A stretch of DNA of 64,000 nucleotides from the NCBI RefSeq assembly GCF_002909445.1, contig NZ_PPXC01000002.1:326800-390799 (forward strand), written 5' to 3'. A program made the position numbers and the translations under genes. The DNA is from Arthrobacter glacialis. GTDB lineage: Bacteria; Actinomycetota; Actinomycetes; Actinomycetales; Micrococcaceae. Below are positions 57,732 to 64,000 of this stretch, piece after piece; positions within the stretch are counted from its first letter, which is position 1, and each line of letters starts with the position of its first letter. The notes beneath the pieces were generated by a model, which worked only from the letters and a program-made list of their open reading frames with translations, had not been told where the DNA came from and made no database searches.

Positions 57732-58712
57732 CTAGGCCGCGACTGTCCTGAACCCCAGGTTGCCGCTGGCGGAGTCGGGGGTGTTCGCACTCCTAGCGGC
57801 CAGCCGGTAGCGGTTGCAATAGGAGTCGTGGCACAGGTAGGAACCGCCGCGCATGACGCGGCCACGTCCCACGGTGGGTCCTTCGGGATCCATCATGGTG
57901 CCCTTGGCGAGGCAGCCCTTGTAGTACTTGGGCAGGAACCAGTCGGCACACCATTCCCACACATTCCCGCTGGTTTGGTACAGCCCGTACCCGTTGGGCT
58001 CAAAGCTGTCGACGGGTGCCGTGGTGAGGAAACCGTCGTCGAGCGTGTTCTCGGTGGGGAAGGTGCCCTGCCAAATATTGCAGTTATGCACAAGTCCGCC
58101 GGCCGGATCGGTGCCGTGCAGTTCATTGCCCCACGGGTAGCGGGCTTGCTCCAGTCCGCCCCGGGCCGCGTACTCCCACTGGGCCTCGGTGGGCAGGGCC
58201 CGCCCCGCCCAGGCACAGTAAGCCAGGGCGTCCGTGTGGGAGACCTGCGTGACGGGATGGTTGGGGATGTCCTGCCACGATGACAGCGGCCCGGCCGGGT
58301 GTGCCCAGTCTGCGCCGCGCACATTCAGCCACCAGGGTGTACCAGCAGCGGGCCCTAAAATATCGGTCTTCCGAGCCTGCACGGCCAGGTGGAATACGGC
58401 CGAGGTGCCGTAAAGCTCCGATTCGCTCCGGTAGCCGGTGGCGTCAATGAACGCTGCGAAGGAGGCGTTGCTGACGGCCATGGTGTCGATGCTGAAGGCG
58501 GACATATCAACCTGGTGGACGGGGGTTTCGCCGTCGGCCGGGTACCCCTCATCAAATGGATCACCCATGGCAAAAGTGCCCGCCGGAATGGAGACCTCTG
58601 CAAGAGCGGCGCCGGCCGTGCGCGGTGGAACACTGAGCAAAAACGTCTGCGGGGCCGCTGGGGTGTGAGCGTGAAGTTCGGGTCGGCCGGCAGGACTGCA
58701 ACAACTGTTCAT
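57732..58712 (-). CDS. Formylglycine-generating enzyme (sulfatase-modifying factor)
   Basis: A 326-residue copper-dependent oxidase that converts the Cys of a CxPxR motif in sulfatases to formylglycine. The family pattern is complete: VSIPAGTFAMGDPFDEGYPADG, ALPTEAQWEYAARGG, YPWGNEL, SGNVWEWCADW and RGGSYLCHDSYCNRYR. The active-site pair Cys294/Cys299 has the same five-residue spacing as in characterised FGE. No sulfatase gene is present in this window, so its client lies elsewhere. A neighbouring DAO-type oxidoreductase gene is divergent. Confidence 0.93.
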   Translation of the reverse strand: MNSCCSPAGRPELHAHTPAAPQTFLLSVPPRTAGAALAEVSIPAGTFAMGDPFDEGYPADGETPVHQVDMSAFSIDTMAVSNASFAAFIDATGYRSESELYGTSAVFHLAVQARKTDILGPAAGTPWWLNVRGADWAHPAGPLSSWQDIPNHPVTQVSHTDALAYCAWAGRALPTEAQWEYAARGGLEQARYPWGNELHGTDPAGGLVHNCNIWQGTFPTENTLDDGFLTTAPVDSFEPNGYGLYQTSGNVWEWCADWFLPKYYKGCLAKGTMMDPEGPTVGRGRVMRGGSYLCHDSYCNRYRLAARSANTPDSASGNLGFRTVAA

Positions 58713-58830
58713 GGGCTCTCTTTGTGCGTGGGAATTGCAGGGGAAGTAGTGGGCAAGCTTGGAATTCCTTATAGTCTATGTGCCCGTCGCGAGTTGGCGG
58801 TGGCGGCGCACAGTGTGCCAAGATGGCGCC

Positions 58831-59919
58831 ATGGATGCGCAGGTATTGATCATTGGTGGCGGGATTGCCGGACTGTCCCTGGCCTGGCGGTTGGCCCCGT
58901 CGGTGTCGGTGGTTGTGGTGGAGGCCGAGGCGTCCCTGGCGTTTCACAGCTCCTCGCGGTCGGCCCGACAGATGCAGCCAAGCTACGGCCCGGCACCCAT
59001 CCAGGAACTGACCCGGCGCAGCATTGCCATGGTGCGTGAGATTTCCGCCAGCCTGGCTGCGCCCATTCTCAAGCCCCGGCCGCTGATCACTGTGGGCTCC
59101 GAGGCAGAGGTTCACGCCTTGGCTGCCGGGAATGCGAATCTGGTGCCGCTGGGCCACGGTGAAACCATGAAGCTCAGCCCCGACCTGCGCCCGGAGACGT
59201 TTGCGGCTGCCGTTCTGGATGACACGGCCATGGAGGTGGATGTGCCGGCGCTCGTGGAGTTCTACCGCAGCCAGGCCGAGGCCGCCGGTGCCGTGCTGCT
59301 GACGGAGGCGCCCGTCACCGCAGCAAGTGGGCTGGTCCACGGTTTTGCGGTGGTGGCGGGGGAGCACACCATCACTGCGGGCATTGTGGTGAACGCTGCC
59401 GGGGCCTGGGCTGACCGGGTTGCCGCCGTGTTTGGGGTGCGCCCCCGCGGTTTGGTCCCGCACCGGCGCAGCGTGGCCATAGTTTCCACCACGACGCCGG
59501 CCAACCCTGCCGGTCCCATGGTGGAGCCCGCCGACGAGTCCTTCTACTACCGGCCCGACGGCGGGCACCTGCTGATCTCCCCGTGCGAGTCCGTGCCCAC
59601 CGAGCCCGGGGACGCTCACGTGGCGGCGGCGGACATCGCCGAACTCATCCATCGCATCAACGCCGTGACCAGCTTGGGGATTACCGGCGTCGAACGTTCA
59701 TGGACGGGGCTGCGCACCCATCCGGCGGACGGCCTGCCGGTGGTGGGCTTCGACGGCTCCGTGCCTGACTTCTTTTGGCTGGCCGGACAGGGCGGTTACG
59801 GCATTCAAACCTCGGCCGCCCTGGCCACCGTGGCCGCCGGGCTTCTCACGGGGGAGCCAGCAGCAGGTGATGCCGCCCTCGCGGCGGCGCTGAGCCCGCA
59901 ACGAGCCAGCCTAGACTAG
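58831..59919 (+). CDS. FAD-dependent oxidoreductase (DAO family)
   Basis: A 362-residue flavoprotein with the N-terminal FAD motif VLIIGGGIAGLSLAWRL, the mid-sequence VVNAAGAWADRVA and the C-terminal GLRTHPADGLPVVGFD ... GYGIQTSAALATVAAGLL. This is the D-amino-acid oxidase/sarcosine oxidase/glycine oxidase superfamily, acting on an amine or 2-hydroxy acid; the substrate cannot be read from the sequence. The ATG start MDAQVLI fits the family. The frame is open upstream but without similarity. Confidence 0.9.
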   Translation: MDAQVLIIGGGIAGLSLAWRLAPSVSVVVVEAEASLAFHSSSRSARQMQPSYGPAPIQELTRRSIAMVREISASLAAPILKPRPLITVGSEAEVHALAAGNANLVPLGHGETMKLSPDLRPETFAAAVLDDTAMEVDVPALVEFYRSQAEAAGAVLLTEAPVTAASGLVHGFAVVAGEHTITAGIVVNAAGAWADRVAAVFGVRPRGLVPHRRSVAIVSTTTPANPAGPMVEPADESFYYRPDGGHLLISPCESVPTEPGDAHVAAADIAELIHRINAVTSLGITGVERSWTGLRTHPADGLPVVGFDGSVPDFFWLAGQGGYGIQTSAALATVAAGLLTGEPAAGDAALAAALSPQRASLD

Positions 59920-59922
59920 GTC

Positions 59923-60576
59923 CTAGCTCGTGGCGCCGGAGGCCATGACACCCACACCGAGCACGGCAAGGATGCCGCTGCTGATGCGTTCAATGAGCGT
60001 GTTGACCTTGGGTTTGCGCAGCCATTTCATGGCCTTGTACGCCACAAACGCGATGATTGTCAGGTACAGGGTGCCGATCACGGCCAGGGTCAGGCCCAGG
60101 ACCATGGCCATGGCCAGGGTGTTGCCGCCGTGCGGAATGAACTGTGGCACCACGGCCAAGTAGAAGAGGCCTACCTTGGGATTGAGCAGCGTGGACACCA
60201 AACCCGAACCAAAGGCCGCCTTGGTGCTGTAGCGCAGCGGTTGCTGGCCGTCATGTCCGGCGGCCATGCCTTCCTTGGCTGCCTTCCGGGCTTTCAAAAA
60301 GGACGATACACCCAGGTAGAGCAGGTACAGCCCACCGGCAATCTTCAGCCACCGGAACACCTCGGCCGACTGTTCCAGGATGGCGGCCAGGCCAACGCCC
60401 ACCAAGGCGGCCCACACCAGCGCGCCCACGCCTGATCCCGTGGCGGCGGCAATGCCGGCGCCGGCACGGTTCAGGGAAATGCGCAGCACCAGAAAGGTGT
60501 CGGGGCCGGGAATCAGGGCGAGCATGAGGCACAGGCCGGCAAAGGCCAACAGGGAAACGGCAGTCATGAAATCCAT
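59923..60576 (-). CDS. LysE/RhtB-family amino-acid exporter
   Basis: A 217-residue membrane protein with six hydrophobic segments and the family marks MLALIPGPDTFLVLRISLNR, GLYLLYLGVSSF and STLLNPKVGLFYLAVVPQF. Members export amino acids or homoserine lactones. The gene is convergent with the DAO-type oxidoreductase (3 bases apart). Confidence 0.93.
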   Translation of the reverse strand: MDFMTAVSLLAFAGLCLMLALIPGPDTFLVLRISLNRAGAGIAAATGSGVGALVWAALVGVGLAAILEQSAEVFRWLKIAGGLYLLYLGVSSFLKARKAAKEGMAAGHDGQQPLRYSTKAAFGSGLVSTLLNPKVGLFYLAVVPQFIPHGGNTLAMAMVLGLTLAVIGTLYLTIIAFVAYKAMKWLRKPKVNTLIERISSGILAVLGVGVMASGATS

Positions 60577-60615
60577 TGTCCGCTCTGGGCGCCCCCAGCC
60601 GCAAGACGACCCCTG

Positions 60616-60647
60616 CCGCCGGTGTCTGCCATGCCGGACACCGGCGG
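60616..60647. terminator. Hairpin between the isochorismatase-fold and LysE genes
   Basis: CCGCCGGTGTC and its perfect complement GACACCGGCGG enclose a 10-base loop; four T's follow on the plus strand. It sits 32 bases beyond the stop of the minus-strand isochorismatase-fold gene, where the T-run is missing, so termination there would be weak or factor-aided. Confidence 0.4.
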
Positions 60648-60678
60648 TTTTGCTGTTGGCTGGCAGTTTTGCTGCCGG

Positions 60679-61233
60679 CTAGGCCAGAGCCACCGCAAGG
60701 TGCGTGGCGATGCCGTAGCTGCCTCCCGGGTAGTCAAGTCCGCTGAAGTACTGGTTGGTGTGCGCCACTATCTGTTCACCCGTCACCGGAACCCCGCCAA
60801 ATTCGGTGTCCTCGGTGGTGTGGCAGTCGCTGACCAGGACAAGGTCGTAGCCCTCGATGGCCGCGCGGTGGGCCGTGGTGCGCACACAGTAGTCGGACTG
60901 CGCGCCGGCCACGATGAGCCTGCCCACGTCCAGGCGCGCCAGCTCCGCAGCGAGTGTGGTGTCCTCGAAGGAATCCCGGTAGCTCTTGAACACAAGCGCG
61001 TCGCCCGGCTGCACGGGCAGGGAGGGGTCCAGCTCCCAGCCGCTGCTGTGCCGGGGCATGTCCGGCTCCTCGTGCTGGACGAAGATGACCGGAAGCTGCG
61101 ACGCACGCGCCCGGCCAATGAGCACAGCGGTGCGGGCCAGCACCCCGGTCGTGTCAACACACTGTGCCAGCACGTCCTTTTGCAGGTCGATGATCAACAG
61201 GGCAGTTCCGGGACGCTCAAGGTGTTGGTTCAC
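60679..61233 (-). CDS. Isochorismatase-family cysteine hydrolase
   Basis: A 184-residue alpha/beta hydrolase. The triad of the family is Asp16 (LLIIDLQKDV), Lys83 (ALVFKSYRDS) and Cys116 (GAQSDYCVRTT), the last in the typical SDxCV context. The family includes nicotinamidases and isochorismatases; which one is not clear. The chosen GTG (VNQHLERPGT) matches the usual N-terminus. The frame stays open upstream into the divergent hutI gene, which is coding on the other strand. Confidence 0.9.
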   Translation of the reverse strand: MNQHLERPGTALLIIDLQKDVLAQCVDTTGVLARTAVLIGRARASQLPVIFVQHEEPDMPRHSSGWELDPSLPVQPGDALVFKSYRDSFEDTTLAAELARLDVGRLIVAGAQSDYCVRTTAHRAAIEGYDLVLVSDCHTTEDTEFGGVPVTGEQIVAHTNQYFSGLDYPGGSYGIATHLAVALA

Positions 61234-61345
61234 CCCAGCAGTATTGCATGGAGGAGCCCCACAGAACAGGGCCGGGTCTGCCATGCCAGACGCAAACCGC
61301 AGCGCAGGCACCCGGCCCGGCCCTCCGGCGTCGTACTCTAAGGGC

Positions 61346-62566
61346 ATGAGTGAACTGATCACCAACATCGGTGAATTGATGACGCAGGACCACGAGCAGG
61401 GCACCCGGCGCAATGCGGCGGTGGTGCTGGAGGGGGAGCGGATTGCGTGGATTGGCGACGCCGTGCACGCGCCCGCCGCCGACACCGCCACCGACGCGCA
61501 AGGCAGGGCCGTCCTGCCGGGCTGGGTGGACTCGCACAGCCACCTGATCTTTGCCGGAGACCGGACGGCCGAATTTGAGGCGCGCATGGCGGGGGAGAGC
61601 TACAGTGCCGGTGGGATTGCCGTCTCGGTGAACGCCACCCGAGCGGCCAGCGACTACGACCTCACCCGCATGGCGATGGGTCGGGTGGCGGAGGCGGTGT
61701 CGCAGGGCACCACGTATTTGGAAACTAAAACCGGATACGGCCTGGATGTGGAGCATGAGCGGCGCAGCGCCCGGATCGCCTCCACCGTGGCCGATCAGGT
61801 CACTTTTCTGGGTGCCCATCTGGTCCCGGCGGGCATGGACGCCGACGCGTATACAGAGCTGGTGTGCAACGGGATGCTCGACGCCGTGCGGCCGTACGTG
61901 AGCTGGGCCGACGTGTTTTGTGAGCGCGGCGCCTTCAACCCGGAGCAGTCCGCAGCGGTGCTTGCTGCCTGCCGCGATGCCGGGCTGGGGCTGCGCGTTC
62001 ACGGCAACCAGCTGGGCCACGGCGACGGCGTGAAGCTTGCCGTGACGTTTGGCGCGGCCAGCGTGGACCACGTGAACTACCTCAGCGATGCCGATGTTGC
62101 CCTGCTGTCGGATTCGTGGTCCGGCTGGGATGCTGCTGCGCCTTCCGGCAGTCGCGGCGTGCGGGGGACAGTGGCCACAGTGCTGCCGGCCTGTGATTTA
62201 TCAACCCGGGCGCCGCTGGCCCCCGCCAAGCAACTCGTGGATGCCGGGGTGCAGATTGCCATTGCCTCGAATTGCAATCCGGGCACCTCCTACACCTCTT
62301 CCATGGCGTTTTGTGTGACAACGGCTGTGCTGCAGATGGGTCTGAGCGTGCATCAGGCAGTTCGGGCTGCAACGTATGGGGGAGCGCTGGCCCTGGGCCG
62401 GGAATCGGGTGCCGATGAGGACGGGCAGCGGGCCGTTGGCTCACTCGCCGTGGGGCACCGGGCGGACCTGCACATGCTTAAGGCGCCCTCGGCCACCCAT
62501 TTGGCGTACCGCCCCGGCATTCCCATGACGGCCGCCGTGTGGCGTGCAGGGCTCCGCGAGGTGTAG
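61346..62566 (+). CDS. hutI: Imidazolonepropionase
   Basis: A 406-residue amidohydrolase of histidine degradation that opens 4-imidazolone-5-propionate to N-formimino-glutamate. Metal and substrate motifs are VDSHSHLIFAGDR, GGIAVSVNATRAAS, TTYLETKTGYGLD, FLGAHLVPAG, HGNQLGHGDGVKLA and ASNCNPGTSYTSSM. The ATG at 61346 follows AAGGGC. No other hut gene is visible up to the window end, so the rest of the pathway lies upstream on another replicon part or is dispersed. Confidence 0.95.
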   Translation: MSELITNIGELMTQDHEQGTRRNAAVVLEGERIAWIGDAVHAPAADTATDAQGRAVLPGWVDSHSHLIFAGDRTAEFEARMAGESYSAGGIAVSVNATRAASDYDLTRMAMGRVAEAVSQGTTYLETKTGYGLDVEHERRSARIASTVADQVTFLGAHLVPAGMDADAYTELVCNGMLDAVRPYVSWADVFCERGAFNPEQSAAVLAACRDAGLGLRVHGNQLGHGDGVKLAVTFGAASVDHVNYLSDADVALLSDSWSGWDAAAPSGSRGVRGTVATVLPACDLSTRAPLAPAKQLVDAGVQIAIASNCNPGTSYTSSMAFCVTTAVLQMGLSVHQAVRAATYGGALALGRESGADEDGQRAVGSLAVGHRADLHMLKAPSATHLAYRPGIPMTAAVWRAGLREV

Positions 62567-62587
62567 CGGCCCGTTTGCACGAACAAC

Positions 62588-62688
62588 GCGCCCCGTTCCG
62601 CTTCTGGATGGCTGCACCATGTGAAGAAGGCGCCCCGTTCCGCTTCTGGCGCCCCGTCAACCGGGTGCCAGAAGCGGAACGGGGCGCC
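62588..62688. repeat. Palindromic element, family A copy 3, with an extra single arm
   Basis: A full 60-base copy lies at 62629-62688 (GGCGCCCCGTTCCGCTTCTGG ends; centre GTCAACCGG imperfect). A single left arm, GCGCCCCGTTCCGCTTCTGG, stands 21 bases further out at 62588-62607, 21 bases after the hutI stop. The element lies on the 3' side of the nuclease-like gene, 69 bases from its stop. Confidence 0.94.
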
Positions 62689-62757
62689 GTTGTTGCGTGC
62701 TCCGCCGCCGTTCATCTACTTCTGTGGGAGGTCCGCTTGCCGGAGCAGCAGCTTGAA

Positions 62758-63723
62758 TCAATCACGGTCCATCATTTCCGCCCAGGTCCACCGCACAAAC
62801 CTGGCACCTTGGGCACGAATCTGGTCCTCCCGCCTCTTTTCGGCCATGATCCGTTGCTCAAGGGACAAACCGCCGCCCCAATCTTGACGAAGGTACTTTC
62901 CCAAGCCGTCAAATTCTCCGGCCGTCTGTTGCTCCTTGAACCAAAAGTCCACGAATGCGTTGTTGCCCTCACGCAGCACAAACCTTTGCTGCAGAACAGG
63001 GGCAGGGAAGCCCAACTCATGCATCCGGACCCGGCTCAGTGATTCGCCGGCGGACCCGGAGAGCCCGGAGCTGAATTCGATGACTGCCGTGGCCCTTTGG
63101 CGGGCGGCCCGTGAGGGCAGGAGGCTGGCTGCAGCCAGCAGCTCGTTGACCACCAGGGGCTGGCCCTGGGGCACCTCGTTGGACCATGAACATTCCTGAT
63201 TTACCCCGCCCAGGTCTCCGGGACGCGTGAAGAGGTTGGTGCCGTTGGGCTCCCGGGCCGTGTGCAGGCTGGAATCACAGACAGCGACAGCGTACGGGAA
63301 CCGCAGGGAGGAGATCAGTTGCATGGTGGTGGTCAGTTTGTCCGTCAGCAGGACAGGCCCACATTGGACCACGCCGGTGCTCATCTGGCCGCGGTGACGC
63401 TCGATGGTGTTTCGGCTGCGCCCACCATCGGTCGAAGCCGTGAGGACATGCAACCTCCTGGGTGTTCCCAGTATCCACAGTCCCCACACAAGGGCTGCGC
63501 TCGCGTGGCAGAAGATCGGTGCGGCATCGGTGAGGCATTGGAATGCCAGAGCCCACAGCCCGTATCGCGAGGACGGATCCAAATCAGCCCAGTCTTTCGA
63601 GCGAACATAGATGCCACGGCGAAGGCGGACCAGTTCACCCTTGTTGGTGAGTTTGGCGAGTTCGCGCGGGTCCTGGCCGATGCGTTCAAAGTCGGCTGCC
63701 CGGATCAAGCGTGGTGTGCCCAT
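62758..63723 (-). CDS. AbiEi-like / DUF559-type nuclease-fold protein
   Basis: A 321-residue protein. The N-terminal winged-helix part (LAKLTNKGELVRLRRGIYV) is the AbiEi antitoxin-like domain. The C-terminal 100 residues resemble Vsr/DUF559 nucleases: Glu227 (SAGESLSRVRM), Asp259 (AFVDFWF), Glu270 with Lys276 (GEFDGLGKY), then EKRREDQIRAQGARFVRW. All residues expected for a PD-(D/E)XK site are present. No adjacent toxin gene exists. The protein has the same architecture as the gene at 33653-34576 but little close identity. The start MGTPRL is preferred; upstream ATG/GTG codons to 63801 add a Cys-rich tail that seems unlikely. Confidence 0.82.
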   Translation of the reverse strand: MGTPRLIRAADFERIGQDPRELAKLTNKGELVRLRRGIYVRSKDWADLDPSSRYGLWALAFQCLTDAAPIFCHASAALVWGLWILGTPRRLHVLTASTDGGRSRNTIERHRGQMSTGVVQCGPVLLTDKLTTTMQLISSLRFPYAVAVCDSSLHTAREPNGTNLFTRPGDLGGVNQECSWSNEVPQGQPLVVNELLAAASLLPSRAARQRATAVIEFSSGLSGSAGESLSRVRMHELGFPAPVLQQRFVLREGNNAFVDFWFKEQQTAGEFDGLGKYLRQDWGGGLSLEQRIMAEKRREDQIRAQGARFVRWTWAEMMDRD

Positions 63724-63861
63724 GCCATTCAGCGTGCCATTGCGTGCGGTGGTGCAACAGGGGCAAAACCGGATCTGTGGACAACTTTTTAGGGTATCCA
63801 CAGGCTGGCATCACGAGCACGGGGCCGGAACAAGTGACGATCCGCCGGGGCTCACGAAAAA

Positions 63862-63939
63862 GGCGCCCCGTTCCGCTTCTGGCGCCCCGTTAACGGGGTG
63901 CAGAAAGCGGAACGGGGCGCCGCAGCGGAACGGGGCGCC
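63862..63939. repeat. Palindromic element, family A copy 4, with an extra inverted arm
   Basis: A full 60-base copy (63862-63921) centred on GTTAACGGG is followed by one more inverted arm, AGCGGAACGGGGCGCC, at 63924-63939. Read on the minus strand, the element is followed by TTTTTCGTG, exactly as in the copy at 21630, so this tail appears to belong to the element. The remainder of the last 277 bases contains no recognisable gene. Confidence 0.93.
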
Positions 63940-64000
63940 GGTGTGGGTGATTAAACAAACTGACCCGCAGTAGTGGCTGAAAATAGCCCGTTTCGGGGAG

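Larger units (their letters stand above)
62588..63939. other. Putative nuclease-palindrome unit A
   Basis: A minus-strand nuclease-fold gene stands between two family A elements arranged as mirror images: single arm plus full palindrome on the left, full palindrome plus single inverted arm on the right. The gene and its repeats together parallel the unit at 33532-34754, with unrelated repeat sequence. Mobility is inferred, not shown. Confidence 0.4.

Noticed and set aside
60679-61587. N-terminal extension of the isochorismatase-fold gene to 61587
   Set aside because: The extra residues are antisense to hutI, low in family similarity, and the GTG at 61233 fits the family N-terminus.
62588-63939. 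A classical insertion sequence with terminal inverted repeats
   Set aside because: No transposase motif (DDE or HUH tyrosine) is present, no target duplication is recognisable, and the same palindrome occurs alone elsewhere. The REP-like reading fits better.

Overview
The window comes from a high-GC actinobacterium of the Micrococcaceae, most likely Arthrobacter in the broad sense. The evidence is the actinobacterial polyphosphate glucokinase, a long NAD-dependent DNA ligase with an extra internal segment, a GatCAB operon, very GC-rich codon use with many GTG starts, and the protein families present. No rRNA, tRNA, CRISPR array or prophage was recognised.

Bases 1-21584 are one tightly packed plus-strand operon whose genes mostly overlap by 4-8 bases. 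It encodes a giant Ig-like/fibronectin-III surface protein (5' end outside the window), a MoxR AAA ATPase, a DUF58 protein, a membrane transglutaminase-fold protein, a zinc-ribbon/RDD/FHA protein, a PP2C phosphatase, an FHA protein, a transmembrane Ser/Thr kinase, a small FHA-like protein and a 1478-residue FtsK/SpoIIIE ATPase with an FHA domain (EssC-like). The first part matches the bifidobacterial 'PFNA' cluster (kinase, fn3, AAA ATPase, DUF58, transglutaminase, phosphatase). Here it is joined to a type VII secretion-like ATPase, which suggests a phospho-regulated envelope or export machine. The transglutaminase domain appears to have lost its catalytic Cys and Asp.

Bases 21744-43294 hold housekeeping and metabolism: ligA, an inositol-phosphatase family gene, an alpha-glucoside uptake and use block on the minus strand (ppgK, GH13 alpha-glucosidase, two permeases, a lipoprotein binding protein) facing a divergent ROK repressor, a CoA transferase, a nuclease-like gene, GNAT, RidA, an MprF-like protein, an LssY_C protein and gatCAB.

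Bases 43643-53094 form a second carbohydrate locus: a 1025-residue glycoside-hydrolase-like protein, LplB/YtcP-type permeases, a binding protein broken by one extra C, a LacI regulator and a Gfo/Idh/MocA dehydrogenase. Bases 53236-63723 carry a LysR regulator divergent to tdh-kbl (threonine to glycine), a PP2C-like protein, a formylglycine-generating enzyme, a DAO-type oxidoreductase, a LysE exporter, an isochorismatase-fold hydrolase, hutI and a second nuclease-like gene.

The most unusual signal lies between the genes. Long, often perfect palindromes of several unrelated sequence families sit in the intergenic spaces. Two of the families flank, on both sides, two different genes of the same architecture (AbiEi-like N-terminus plus a PD-(D/E)XK/DUF559-type nuclease C-terminus). 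The arrangement resembles REP-RAYT 'REPtrons', but with a nuclease-fold protein in place of the tyrosine transposase. I regard this as the candidate undescribed system in the window.
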